Assembly: GCA_963969365.1 (NCBI GenBank)
Contig: OZ017759.1
Coordinates: forward strand, 124,001-188,000
Direction: 5' to 3'
Length of the DNA stretch: 64,000 bases
Source of the DNA: Asterochloris sp. CNOR1
Lineage: Eukaryota > Chlorophyta > Trebouxiophyceae > Trebouxiales > Trebouxiaceae
The notes under the pieces are model-generated. The model worked only from the letters and a program-made list of their open reading frames with translations. It did no database searches and was not told the origin of the DNA. Numbering within the stretch: position 1 is the first letter of the stretch; every line of letters begins with the position of its first letter. Shown here in pieces: positions 45,801 to 62,134 of the stretch. The translations under genes and the position numbers were made by a program.

Positions 45801-48800
45801 CCTGCGCTGGTGTCATGGCGCACATTCCGTTCTGGGCGCCCTAAGCTCACCTGCTGGCAGCTGGGCTGCTGTAGGCTGCACCGGGGGCACCTCAGGCACA
45901 ACGGCAGCCGGGGCCGCTTGGAAGCCGCCTGCAGCGGCATGCGCAGCACGCACGGCCCCTGCCGTCAGCAGCATGGGGCCGGACCCCTGCTCAGGGTGTG
46001 CCGGCTGGCTCCACAGTGTAGCATTGCCACCACCAGCGCCCTGGCTGCCGACAGGGACCCAGGCGGCAGTGGACCGGTCTCTGCTGCTGGGCTCGCCCTG
46101 CTGGGCAGCTGGTGCAGTCACAGCACCGGCCCCAGCACGCGCCTGCTGTGCCAGCAGGGCTGCTGGCCCGTCTGCAGCATCAGTAGGGGCATGCAAGGTC
46201 TGAGGCGGCGCTGCCTCAGGCTGCCCGGTGGATGCCTGGCTGCTGAATGAGGCGACAGGGCCCACAGAGGGGCCTGGTTGAGCATTCACGCTGCTGTCAT
46301 CCACCTGCTGCCGGGCGTCCTGGCCTGCCCCAACACCTGAGGCAGGGATGCCGCTACTCTGCGCTGGGGCTGAGCCAGCCCACTGCCGGTCCCAGTGGGT
46401 CGTCTGCGCAGAATCTGCGGCAGGGGTAAGCCGCCGCTGCCGCCTGATTGCCAGCCCAGACAGGGGTCGGTCAATCACGGAGCCCTCGTCGTCACTGCCT
46501 CCTGCCGGCCTGTCCCCCGGAGCCGCCACAGCAGCTGCAGCCTCGCGCTGCTGCAGGGCCAGCTCTGCTCCCAGGGCGCCCTGGCCCGAGGGGGAGGCCC
46601 CAAATGGGCTCCCAAAGGGCACCCGGTCCTCAAAGCAAACCCTTGGCAAGGGTTGGGGCCCGCTTTGCTGCTGACCGCTGGCCGCAGCCAGCCCCGCAGG
46701 CGCAACAGGCCCAGCACTGTTGGGGCGGCTAGGCCTGCCTCTCAGCGGGACAGTCGTGGTGGACTGCTGCTGGGCAGGCGGTGCTGGTGGCCCCACCGCG
46801 AAGCCCACCTGGCTGTTTGGGGAGGGGACCCAAGAGGCTCTTCTGCCGTGTCGTGGTGGTGGTGGCGGCTGGGGCTGCTGTTGCTGCGCCTGCGGGCCAG
46901 TCCCCTGAGACAGCCCCTGCACCAGCCTCTCCCGGTAGCTGTGGGTCAGGCTGCGGGACAGGGTGGTGGCCAGGCTGGTGCCTGGCTCAGGCAGCAGCCT
47001 GCCCGGCGGCATGGCGCCCCAGTCGTTGGGGGTGCCGGTGCTGTGCGCGCGGGTGAAATTCAGCCCAGTGCTGGCCCCTGACTGCTGGGGCTGGCCAAGC
47101 CGCAAGGCCCCCTGCTGGCCTGGCAGCTCGGCCTCCATGCTGCGCCTGGGGCCCAGCGAGGGCCGCTGCCAGGCATGGGTGTGCTGTGGAGCGCTGACGG
47201 AGGGCCCTGAGGCTGCCAAGCGCAGGGGGTGGGCAGAGGAGCTGCTGGGGTGGCCAGGCAGCGTGCTGGGCCAATGGAGCTCGTGATCACGAGGGCCTGC
47301 ACAGGCAGTGCAACCGCCGTTGGCTGGAAAAGAGGGGCCTGCTGCAGGCCTCAGCGTGCCAGAACCCAGCAGACAGGTTCACTTCTCGCTTACAGCTGGC
47401 AGCGGAGGCAGCCCAGCCTCAACTGCATAGGACACCTGAGGGTGTACCCGCTGGCAGGCACCAACAGCCAGCAGTCTGACATATTGAAAAGTTACCTGTG
47501 CTGCCATGCAGCCAGCCCCCTCTGGAAAGCCCTGGAGAGACTCCGCCAAGCTGCTGGGGCAGCGATCTGCTGGTGCTGGATGACTCATCGATCTCCAGTG
47601 CGCCAGGGAACTGCCCTTCCCCAATGGATGGCTGCGGGCTGAGCGCCGGCCACACGCTGTCCTCCACAGGGGATGGCGACTCTGGAGAGGGGGGCGCTGA
47701 GACCTGGGGCAGTGGTGGCGGCGGTGGGGGATCCCTGTGGTGTGGGTGCCGGTAGGGCGCTGAGGTGGACGGCTGCCTGCAGCAGTGAGAGTCTGACATT
47801 GGTCCATGCTGTGTGTTTGGTGGGCAAGCAGCCGCGCAGTGCACCCTTGCTCCTGCAGTGCCCTCTGGAAGGCGGCTTGCTGTGCATGTTGTGTAGCCAG
47901 CAGAGCTTCTTTTGCGCCATGTCTGAATGCAGTGCACGTGTTCGTGTGGGTCCAAAGTGGAGTGCACATTGTGCATGGCTCATAGCCCACACACCCTGTG
48001 CTTGTGCTCAATGGTCCTCTGTCCTGCCATGCACATCACTGTAATAATGACGATGCCCCTTCCCCACCTGGCTGCAGCAGTGCGCTGCCGCCTGTGCTGC
48101 TCCCAGTGCAGCCCAGCTGTGGCTGCTCTTCTGGGCAGGGACTCTGCCAGCCTGGGCGTGACTCCTGCCTCCCGCCGCTGCTGCTGGTGCTGCCAGGGGT
48201 GCATGCGGCGCTGTGGCTGCTGCTGCAGGTCCAGGGAGCTAAAGGCGTCGAGCATCCCACTGGCAGAGGCGCCCATGTGCGCAGTGTCTAACGGGTCCCC
48301 ATCAGGCACCTGCACCAGAACCAGCCCTGTTGGCAACAGTACGGCTGCTCCACTCAAGACTGCCATAGCATCGGCAAAAGTGCTATTGTGCAATATCAAG
48401 AGGTCCCTTCAGCTCCTGCACAGACATTCTGAAAGCAAACAAGTCCTCAATCTTGCAGGAAATGGTGCGCCACATGGTTCCTGTGCAGGCTGGCATTGCA
48501 TAGTGCATAGAAGCCTACCAACATGCACAGGGCTGTTTTTTAAGGCACAGCTTCGTGGCGGCTAACACCCAGGGCAAGGCACCTTGGGCTCTGCTACAGG
48601 CAGCAGGAAGTGAGGTGTCAGCAGCCCACCTGCCTCTCCGCCTGCTGTGCCTGCAGGGCGCGCTGCCTGTCAGCCAGCAGCAGCAGGCGGTCTGCAGCGC
48701 TGGGGGTGGGGCCCCCATGGTGGTCAGCCGCCAGAGCCTGGCGGCGGCTGGGTGCCGAGAGGTCTGGCAGCGTGGGCTCCTCCAAGGCTTCAACTGGCTG

Positions 48801-50271
48801 CCCAGCGCTGGGGCAGCGCCTGGCTGTCACCCCCAGGCCATGGGCGACTGTGAAGGGCATGCGGGAGGCCTCCTCAAAGGTGAAAGGCAGCAGGCGGGGA
48901 TCGCTGGGCTCGCTGACTTCTGCTGTCAGCACCAGGGGCGCGCCGCACGGGCAGAAGTGGACGGCACGTAGGGACCTGCCAGCACATGGCAGAAGCTGGA
49001 GTGTGAAAAAGGCAGTAATGCGAGGCGCAGCATGCGTTGCACTGGCTTGGGCTGACACTGTGACGGCAAAGACACACTGCTGAGGGTGGGCAGAGAGGGC
49101 AGCAGGCATGCACCAGAAAAGGCAGCAGATGGACATGCCTAAGCTTGTACAAGGCTGAGGAAATGCCAATGACATGCACCGCGAGCACAGGAGGTGTTTG
49201 CCGCAGCACAGGGGCCCCACCTACGAGTTTTGAGTGCCACTGAAGGCCCTGCAGGCGATTCAGGCTGGTTTGTTGATGGTGCAGGCTTTGTGTACTCCCA
49301 CATGTGCAGCTTGTGGCCCGAAGCGACTGCCAGCACGTCCCCGCTCTCGTTGAATGCCAGGGAGGCAATGGGCCGCCCTGCAACAACAGCGCACAGCGTC
49401 AGCATGTTGTGCAATAGGTGTGCAGCAGCTCTGGCTGGACTCTTGCTCAGCACAGCCAATAGTACGCACCAACAGCTGGATGGTCAGCAGCGGCCAGATT
49501 TGCAAAGCATGTTGAAGAGCGCACTGCGACGCACCAAAGTCATGGTGGTTGATGCACTGTCCGGTGCTGACATCCCACAGCCTGACTTGGTAGTCAAGGG
49601 ACCCACTGGCCACCAGATTAGAATTGGTGGGGTGGAACCGCACCTGCAGCAGGCAACATGATGAGATGCGACCAGAGCAGCTGCAGTTATCAGCTGCAGC
49701 CGCAGTGCAGCTCCCATGAGCAGCGATGTCCATGCATTGCAGGTTGCGCAGTGTGGCTCTGCTCACCACCCAAGGTGTGCGCCTGTGACCTGAAAGCGAT
49801 CGCATGCATGTTCCTGTGCGGACGTCGACAATCTTGACTGTGTGATCTCCACTGCAGGTGGCAGGCCCAGGTCAGTATGGCAGAGAAGCTTGCAGAGCGC
49901 TGCCTCCTGGTTGTAAGTGCAGCTGCGCAGACAGCACTGCATGGGCGCCGTCAGAACAGCTCACTGTGCAGACGCCAGCAGCTTGCCATCATTGCTGAAG
50001 GCTGCTGCTATGGTAGAGCGAGGAGGTGGATTGAGCTGGCAGTATGTTGCGGAGCAGCGCTTGAGAAGATCTGCCTCAACACAGCTGCTCAAGACTCGAT
50101 CCACATTGACTGATGCTGCACCAGTGCTGCAAATCCTCTGGCCGTGAGGAGCCAGCTCCCGCCCTAGCAGTGCTTGCACCAGGCTGACATGCCTGCAGCA
50201 GTCCTTGGTAGCATAAAAGGCCATGTGTGATTGCCTTTGCAGAAAGCACAGCGCCCTTACCTGTCTCTCAT
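42829..50271 (-). CDS. AMBRA1-like WD40 protein (plant-type)
   Basis: Homologue of the AMBRA1 family, WD40 scaffolds linking Cullin-RING ligases and autophagy; the role in algae is inferred only. The start at 50271 splices MRDR to HVSLVQALLGRELAPHGQ, giving a consistent phase. N-terminal WD40 units: STIAAAFSNDGKLLAS near 50000, GDHTVKIVDVRTGTCM near 49830, RFHPTNSNLVASGSLD and YQVRLWDVSTGQC (about 49640-49560), RPIASLAFNESGDVLAVAS near 49360. A long Ser/Gln/Pro/Ala-rich stretch follows (about 47220-45815, over 400 residues). C-terminal blocks: EMGVHFSPCGRFLAVCVA near 44860, VRIYSMEARTFGQVLQAK and AAHCLTSVQFSPTSEH (about 44220-44100), MSLVRVLPSAEDEVNAAAFH (about 43750-43690), GGIAYGTKEGRLRLL near 43010. 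The stop is at 42829. The same C-terminal blocks occur in land-plant homologues. Middle exons are approximate. Confidence 0.9.
42985..43230 (-). repeat. Three copies of the last-exon acceptor of the WD40 gene
   Basis: The true exon start (GGCGGCATTGCATATGGCAC, near 43035) has upstream copies near 43125-43085 and 43225-43185. All keep a C-rich TGCAG or CTGCAG acceptor followed by a GCACCAA-G-GGGA pattern. Unit spacing is about 95 bp. Only the 3'-most copy continues the YGTKEGRLRLL frame. Confidence 0.75.
43570..43745 (-). repeat. Duplicated exon end plus donor in the WD40 gene
   Basis: Exon end MSLVRVLPSAEDEVN with AAAFHPHE followed by GTGAGC (to about 43684) is echoed 80-90 bp downstream. 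The echo reads MPLVRGLLPAETEVNLAAQ, HAHE, followed by GTGGGT (about 43660-43575). The frame is still open in the copy and its donor is intact. Confidence 0.85.
45687..45803. repeat. 57-bp tandem duplication
   Basis: Plus strand: two successive units starting GCAGGCCCTG (about 45687 and 45743), each running through GGATGCCTGCC, AACATGG, GAGC and GCCCGCTGTGC. It lies within the WD40 gene near the intron before the Ser/Pro-rich exon. Confidence 0.8.
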
Positions 50272-50809
50272 AGGCTGCAGGTCGCCCTACTGCCGCCTGG
50301 CAGGCTGCACAGCGAGTTAATCTTATGAAACAGCGTATCCGAATCTGTCAAGTTGCAGGGCTCAGCTTGTCTGCTTGTGCAGTGCATCATCTGCCAGACA
50401 GCAGGCAACGACAGCAGGCCCCCATACCACTGGTAAGAAGAAAGAGAGTCTGCCAATCCGAGAGAAAGCAAGTAAATACGGATAGTACTGCATTAACTTT
50501 ATTAGAAGTTCAGCTCTCTGCACAACCCATCAGCCCGGTTGCCAGCTGATCCAGACAAACAAAGGAACTCCGAAAGCACACTTAGGAGGTCAGGCTTGCT
50601 TGCTCCGCTGTCCTGCCTGCCAAGGCATTCAGGTTGATTGCCTGTGCAGAGCGCGTGTGGCATCCTGCACATGCCTGCCCACACCGATTAAGGGCACATG
50701 CACCCAGCATCACATCACACCTGGTCTGTGTGCAGGCCTGCGCCAGGCGACCAGCAAACCCCTCCAACTCACCTGTGGGGTGCCGCCGCCGCCAGGCCAC
50801 CCCTGCGCC
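50272..50809. promoter_or_regulatory. Divergent promoter region between AMBRA1-like gene and RPT3
   Basis: 538 bases separate the minus-strand start at 50271 from the plus-strand RPT3 start at 50810. Both genes must be driven from here. A relatively AT-rich core lies at about 50440-50530. No TATA box or named element is clear. Confidence 0.5.
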
Positions 50810-55947
<5,138 letters not shown>

Positions 55948-56068
55948 TTGTCATCAATTCAACCAGCTGTAGCATGAAATCATAAAATGGTGTGCTGTCA
56001 ATGATACAAGGCGTGCTGCAGCTTTGGCTGGTTCATTGAGGCTGCCATGATCGGGCGCAGAAATGTGC

Positions 56069-56484
56069 TCATGATTTGTTTTCCTGCTCCTGGGCCAGGG
56101 TCTCATCTGGAAAGTCAGGCAGTGAGAAACCAACTCTGGCTGCTGTTGAGCTCATGAGGTCCCGCCGCTCTTTGTCTCGATCCACCCCAATGTTGTATGA
56201 CATCAGCAGGTCCTGCAGGGCATGCGGGAGGGTAAGGCTGCCTGACTCTGGATGCCACGGCCACAAATCAGTCTGACCTTGTATTCCTGAACACTGTGGA
56301 CCAAAAATGCATAGTCCTTGGCCTGCTGGAGGAGCTGATCTCGCTGAGCGGGGTCCTCCACCCCTGCACTCTGCCTGAATTCCTGCAGGATATGCTGCCT
56401 CCATGTTGTGTTGCCATTCACAGACGTAACATGGCGATCCACCGTCCTCAAGATCTGCCGCAGCACTTGCCTGGCCTCAGCCAT
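56069..56484 (-). CDS. FMC1-like mitochondrial LYR-superfamily protein
   Basis: Small protein resembling FMC1/C7orf55, an assembly factor for the F1 part of mitochondrial ATP synthase. Two exons: 56484-56278 (MAEARQVLRQILRTVDRHV, then WRQHILQEFRQSAGVED, AKDYAFLVHSVQEYK) and 56212-56069 (DLLMSYNIGVDRDKERRDL, ARVGFSLPDFPDE). The phase is 0 across the intron. The Complex1_LYR-like helical pattern and the C-terminal GFSLPDFP box fit the family. About 115 residues. An in-frame upstream ATG at 56526 is possible and would add 14 residues. It ends 122 bp from the RPT3 stop, in convergent orientation. Confidence 0.75.
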
Positions 56485-56606
56485 TTTTGGATGCTGACCT
56501 AAAGCAAGCCATGTTGCACCCTGCACCTGAACCGATCAGGTCGAAAGGCGAAGGTTGAGCCTGAGAGGGGTGGGTTGCAGCGCTTTTGCTGGCCAGCATT
56601 CCCAGC
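56485..56606. promoter_or_regulatory. Possible shared divergent promoter
   Basis: Between the FMC1-like start (minus) and the candidate small gene at 56607 (plus). Only about 120 bases, so if the plus gene is real the two share this region. Confidence 0.3.
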
Positions 56607-57504
56607 ATGGCTGGACGTGGGCCACCATTCCAGGTGAAGATCATGAGCATGCTCCCTCGATAGTACCTGCAGCTTGTTATGCTTGCCAGAGACCTCTGCC
56701 ACGTGCCTTGAGCCGTTGCTCTAGCTTCTCTGATGAATGCTCAACATTGCATGCAGGATGAGCTGGCACCTGTCCTGGACGAAAACATCGTCCAGTTGGC
56801 TGCTGTGGAACACAGACTTCCAGAGGAGGAGCAAGCCAAGCAGCTCGAGGCCCAAGCTACAGGTGAGCAGTCTGTCCAGTCAGCCTGTCTCACAGTGGTT
56901 CAGAAGCACGAATGTTGACGCCTTGGAGTCAATGTGAGCTTGCACGCCCAAGGAGTGTCAGTGCTCTGCTCCACTCTGTGGGTAGTCTTGCAGTCAAAGA
57001 GGTGATGCGCCTGCCGGTGCAACCTTATGTATGCTGCTCACCACGCACAAGGCAGTGGTGCAGGTGTGCCGCTGGGCTGCACGTTGCGGCACTGCAGGTG
57101 TATCACCAACGGCGCAGCCAACAATCACAATGCAGGGCAGGTGCATTTGGGTGTGTCTCGTCCTTGGGGCTGCACTGTCAACTTGCTCCTTGTGCTGCAA
57201 AGAGCAGGCCAAGTTGGTGGCCGGCAGTAGATGCCCTCTTCACAAGCTGTAGGACCTGTTGTTTCAGACATGCACATGCATGCCCTTACTGGTCATTGGC
57301 TTGGGTGCAGTCTGTGGCCGCCATGTTCCACAAGCAGCCGCTGCAGGCATTGCATACCCTGCTGAGCCATGGGACACCTGCCGGGAAGGTGGCTGTGTTC
57401 ATGGCCTTTGCGTTAGCTCAGCGCGGAGGGTCGAGATGTTGTCCCGTCATCCTGACAAGGTCCTAGTTGTGCAGGCCAGCAAGGCCGTGAGGTTGGCAAC
57501 ATAA
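56607..57504 (+). CDS. Small hypothetical protein, tentative three-exon model
   Basis: Candidate exon 1 at 56607 reads MAGRGPPFQ with a GTGAAG donor. Exon 2 (after TGCATGCAG near 56757) reads DELAPVLDENIVQLAAVEH then RLPEEEQAKQLEAQAT with a GTGAGC donor near 56862; phase is 0 at the first junction. Exon 3 may start after GTGCAG near 57309. Two frames are open there, one ending at 57504. Exon 2 is convincing as an acidic helical segment, while the downstream part is uncertain. No family is recognised. Confidence 0.35.
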
Positions 57505-57645
57505 GCGGCAGCGATTTCCCGCTCAGAAGGCGGTTTCGCGCAGGTGTGACTGTGTGCTCTTTCTGCAGTTTGCTCCAACACTGCAGTGTGATCAGTCGCA
57601 AGCAAGCCTGTCATTCCTTGACTGCCAAATTGACAACCAGCTGCC

Positions 57646-60126
57646 ATGTCAGCGTCCTCCTGCAATGTAGAGCCCACCAGGTATCCTGGTGTTCTGGGCA
57701 GCCCCTATGAAGGCTTGGTGGCTCGTCAGACCAGATACCATACTCCTCGCAGAGAGACCTGCAACGCAATCTTGGCCTTGGTAGCTCAGCGATGTATGGT
57801 GCTCATAAAGGCACCACCACACAGCGGCAAGACTGCGCTACTTCAGCTGTTGGAGCAGGCGGCAGGTGAGTGACTCTATATGGGCATGTAGCACAAGCAC
57901 AGCCTGTGCCGTGACGTAGTCTCATGGGCTGGTCAGATCCTGGGAGCACCCTGCTTCACACTTCCTCATCCCAGGCATCAGACAGCTTTGAGGAAGTGTG
58001 TGCACATCAGACATTTTCTGAGCAGAAGTGCAACTTGGCTGCAGCGTCGCACCCCAGCTTCCAGGGCAGCCCAATATAATGTGCCTCAATGGCTGTGTGG
58101 GACGGGGGCTTTGAGTGCCTGTGGAAGAGCGAGACAGGTGTCTAGTGGAAGCAGCTCACAGCATCGCCTTGTGGCACGCCTGACGCGTCTTGTGGAACAG
58201 GCCAGACCTTGGTGCACATCGATGAGGGGAAGCTGCTGTGGGACAGTGCCATGAGCCAGAGCAGCGGCTTCTGGGACGCAGTGAAGAACATCCTCCAGGG
58301 CCGCAGTCACATCTGCATTGTAATGGCTGCAACTTATGTCAGCGAGGTGCAGGGTCTGCCAGATGACAACCCGCCCCCGCCATACACCGAGGGCTTGGAA
58401 AGTGTGACTCTCTGGTAAGCCCAAGGCTGCTGCATACACCCGTTAGCCATGAAGCTTCTGCTCGAGGGCATCCTGAAGTGCCGACCCTGCAAGACTGTGG
58501 AGGCTTGCACCGTGGTCTTCGGCACCCTTGCTCAATGCAATGGACTGATATGCTGGCACTTGCCTGCCAGGAGCTGTCAGCTGCGGGATTGTGGCATGCC
58601 TCATTGCATGCTTGCAGGCCGACTCCTGCAGGGCGGCCAGCGCTGCAGCTGACTGACCTGGAAGTCGAGGAGTTGCTCAAGTCCTTCCTCAGCCATTGCA
58701 AGGTGATGGGCACAGATGCTGAGGCGATTGCGCCACTTCTGGACTACTGCAGTCATTTGACCCAGAACCAGCCTGGTCCCTTTGTCATATTGTTGGACAC
58801 AATTGCTCAGGTTGGTCTAGCTGTCACCTGCCTCACAAGTGGCCAACAATGGTGCTGTATGGTTGCTTGCCACAAATGCAAGGCTCCCTACTGCAGTTCA
58901 ACCCTGCAAACTACACTGGACGTGCTCCAGGACCGCATGTATGAGTATGTGCTGTCAAGGGGCCTGTATTCTACAATGAGAGTTTTGCGCAGCCTTCAGC
59001 GGTAAGTGATCATCTACTCAGCAAAATGTTGAGCTCAGCAGCATTGGTGCCAAAATGTTGTGTGTGAAAAGCAGGTATGATGAGATATTGGCGGATCAGG
59101 ATGCACTGAACCTCTGCAGGCACATCCTCGCTGAAGGACAGGTGTGCACTTGCTTATTCAATCAAGTCTGCTTGGGCAACTTGCATGTGCTCACCACAGT
59201 GGTCACTGCGGTGCAGATACGCAGGTCCATCGTGCACCCAAGTCTGGCCAAGAGGCTGGTACAATGCGGTAGCCTTGTGCTTGTTGGGAGTGTGCTTGAA
59301 TTTCCCTCCACATTGCATGCAGAGTACTTCAGGCAAGTCGCTGTGTCCTGCCAGGGGCCTCTGGCTTCAGAAACGGTACACTATGCATGTAATACGGGGG
59401 CTGCCGTGCAGGTACCAGCAACAGTGCAGGTACCATTCACGACACATGGCCACCCCTGCGAGGGAAGCCTTGCCGGGGATGCCCCTCCACCGGCTGCTGG
59501 AGCTCACCATTGAGCGCATGCAGCCACTACAGCTGCCGCAGTCACTCAATACAGACAAGCGACTCAGGATGAATGGGCGACACTACAAAATGGACTATTA
59601 CAGGTGTGGTCAACCATGCTTACAATATGCTGTTGTCCAATTGCTGTCCTTGCAATTGTTGGTTGTTGCAGGGCCCTGCTGTCACTCCTCCCAGAGCACT
59701 GGCTCTGGCCAGATGTGGGCCCCGTGCTCGGCTGCAGGGGCATGCTAGATTTTGTGCTCATGCCACCGCAGTATGGCTTTGAGCAGGTGCGGGGCCCAAT
59801 GACCTTCTGGCGCATCAAGAAAGGTACCTCCTCCCTGTTGCTCCTTTAAGTAAATGGTTAGCAGAAGCCTCACAATCATAGATGTTGGTTGCAGGTTGAC
59901 CCAGGGCCTCTACAAGATGCTGCTAGACAAAGGCTATGTTGAATCATACATTGTCATTGACATGCAGTGCTCTGGCTCAGTGCCCAAAACATGGCAAGAT
60001 GACAACCTGTGGCACATCAGCTTCAGTGACGACTTCCTTGAGGCCACTGTACGCTCTGCAGATGCATGCTACACTAACACCTTGCGACTGAAGCAGGGTC
60101 AAGGCCCTCCACTGCTTTGCTGCTGA
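57646..60126 (+). CDS. Crinkler/RHS-type protein: P-loop NTPase plus REase-fold domain
   Basis: Exons by phase: 57646-57865, 58201-58414, 58618-58810, 58931-59001, 59075-59141, 59217-59268, 59323-59332, 59412-59603, 59672-59823, 59882-60126. The N-terminal NTPase has a Walker A loop KAPPHSGKTALLQLL and a Walker B strand TLVHIDEGKLLW. A helical region follows. The C-terminal half has GMLDFVLMPPQYGFEQV, RLTQGLYKMLLDKGYVE, YIVIDMQ and LWHISFSDDFLEATV, the order of landmarks seen in the restriction-endonuclease-like domain of Crinkler-RHS proteins (acidic LDF, then GxE, then an iDF-like strand and a C-terminal NLxHxxFxDx strand). The oomycete-type secretion/LFLAK N-terminus is absent, so this is not obviously a secreted effector; a nuclear or genome-conflict role is inference. 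The gene appears intact. It includes a GC donor and a 10-nt exon that needs transcript proof. Confidence 0.65.
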
Positions 60127-60490
60127 GTCTTAGGCGCACAAACTGCAGATAGCGGTCATTTGCTTGATATGCTCCTACAAATGACCACTGTTTGCTGTTG
60201 TATACACGCTAACACCAATGTTGGGTGTGCTGACATGCTGAATGCATCAGCAGGCTCTCTGGAGGAATAGCTGGCACACTTGGCTGCTGGTCATGCAAAA
60301 GGTGTGCATGCACATCAAAATGGTATATTTGAAGCGAAGCCAAAGGCATGAATGGCCGAGAACATCTGTGAATATGTCCTACCCTGTAGCTCACATTTAA
60401 GTGCTGTTTGCTTAAACTGCTGTTTACTTAAATTCAATGGCCATCTTATCCATGGTGGTGCACCGTGCATGTTACTGATGTCAGAAAGCT
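60127..60490. other. Intergenic 5' of first SDR gene
   Basis: Contains the 3' flank of the Crinkler-type gene and the distal SDR promoter. It is AT-richer than the genes. No exon is seen. From about 60440 it begins to resemble the flank of the second SDR copy (from about 62965). Confidence 0.4.
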
Positions 60491-60502
60491 CCTGACGTCA
60501 GG
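60491..60502. promoter_or_regulatory. Palindromic CRE/bZIP-type site upstream of SDR copy 1
   Basis: CCTGACGTCAGG, a perfect 12-bp palindrome containing TGACGTCA, lies 86 bp before the ATG. The same 12-mer precedes copy 2, while the sequence between the site and the ATG has diverged, suggesting constraint. Binding by a bZIP factor is inferred. Confidence 0.6.
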
Positions 60503-60587
60503 CGGGTTTTGCATTCAAGGGACTTCCTCATACCAGCCTTTTGACACCCTGAAGGCATAGGTCCAGCTATATCCCAGTGTTTGATTA

Positions 60588-62134
60588 ATGGCACCGAATC
60601 CAGTCTGGCTGATCAATGGTGCATCCAGGGGCATTGGACAGGAGCATGCCAGGCAGGCAGTGCAGGCAGGATGCACAGTGCTGGCAGCTTGCAGAACGCC
60701 CAGCAAGGCTGCAGAGCTGCAGCAGCTGGCCAAGGAGCACCCTGGGCAGGTGCACCTCCTGACGCTGGACGTCACCAATGAGAAGAGCATAGAGGTGAAG
60801 CCCCTTGGTGTTCTGGCTCTGCCCGCAAGTGGAGTTTCCGGAATCCTTCCTGTGCACCACCAAATGCAGTCTGACATAAGAAACCAACCTCAACCCTGAT
60901 GACTGTGCACGACCTCAGCCCCTAAATGCCTGTGCAGGCTGCAGCAGCGGAAGCTGCCAAGCTCTGCCCAAACGGCATCGATGTCCTTATCAACAATGCA
61001 GGTGGGTTGCAAAGTGGCAACGGATATGGCCTGAATTCATGTGTCAGTATTCCTAAAAACCCCTGCCACGCCGCATGCTTTCCCTGCAGGTGTTGCTGGG
61101 GGATTCACAAAGGCATCACAAACGTGAGGTCACTTTTGCTGCTGCAGAGATGCAGCTGTAAGCATTGCTCCTGCACCTATGTTGAGGACCTGAGACTGGG
61201 CAGTCTGTTGCCCATGGCGCATGCAAGGTGGTGACAGCGCTTCTGGTTGGGCAACATTGACCTTGAGCACCCTGGTTGTGGCATTTTGACGGTGGCACAT
61301 GTCGGCTGCTTGCATGGCAGTGAGACCCTGCCCGCGGCACCAGGCATGTCCTGTACTATTGCCATCTGCGCAATGCCTGCTGCAGCGAGGCAGAGGAGTA
61401 CTTGGAGGTGCTGAAGGTAAATGTGGTGGGGCCTGTGCTGGTGACCAAGCACTTCTTGCCGCTGCTGCGCAAGAGCAGCGTGCGCCCTAAGATCGTCAAC
61501 ATCTCCAGCTCGCTGGGGTCCCTCACCAAGAATCGGGAAAACAGACAAGTACCAATGGTGAGCTGAGCCTCAGCTGCATGCTGCAACATCTCCTCATGAA
61601 CCAGGCTAGCTCCACAGCACTGGTCGGGCCCGCATCCCAGCTGTTGCGGCCGTCCCCTTTTCTCAGCTTGCACATTTGTGCTCACTGACGCATGCTGCTT
61701 CCTGCAGTACTCGATGGGCGTCCCCTATCAGAGCAGCAAGTCCTGTCTGAACATGCAGACTGCAATTTTGTCCAACGAGTGAGTCAGGCCTGCCTGTGCA
61801 GCATGATCTTTTGCTGCTATTCCTTAGGATTTGCTGCTCTGCCTTGCACATGAACACATGGAAGCCAGTGCTCACATCACCAAAGTCAGGCAAGTTCGTC
61901 CTTTACAACACGACCTCTGCATGCAGGCTGCAGGACATGACAGTCATCTCCTTGTGCCCTGGCTTCGTGGCTACTGATATGAATGCCTTCATGCGAGCCG
62001 ACAACAAAGAGATGGATGCACGAGCCATGAAGCCTCCTGTCTCTGTGAAACAGCAGCGAAAGGTCATTGAGGAGCTCAAGCCGGAGGACAGCGGCCTGTT
62101 CTATGGCCACCAGGGCGAGAAGTATCCCTGGTAG
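60588..62134 (+). CDS. Short-chain dehydrogenase/reductase, copy 1
   Basis: NAD(P)-dependent oxidoreductase with a Rossmann fold. Six exons with matching phase: 60588-60794, 60938-61001, 61090-61123, 61386-61557, 61708-61778, 61927-62134. Landmarks: VWLINGASRGIGQEHARQAV (TGxxxGxG-type cofactor loop), LTLDVTNEKSIE, IDVLINNAG, YLEVLKVNVVGPVLVTKHFL, KIVNISSSLGSL with the catalytic Ser, VPYQSSKSCLNMQ with the catalytic Tyr-x3-Lys, and LCPGFVATDM. The C-terminus is FYGHQGEKYPW. Ala-Cys-Arg after the second strand suggests NADP preference. It resembles C-factor/sniffer-like carbonyl reductases; the substrate is unknown. A TGTAA motif typical of chlorophyte polyadenylation lies near 62434. About 250 residues, usual length. 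Confidence 0.93.

Noticed and set aside
45135-46250. 371-codon plus-strand open frame
   Set aside because: It is antisense to the WD40 gene, whose conserved domains on both sides are on the minus strand. High GC gives long open shadows in all frames, and its translation has no recognisable features.
56607-56870. SS18/GIF transcription coactivator, suggested by the LDEN motif
   Set aside because: Only the four-residue LDEN and general helicity match. The Gln-rich core and the NLxxLAxxAD motif of SS18 are absent.
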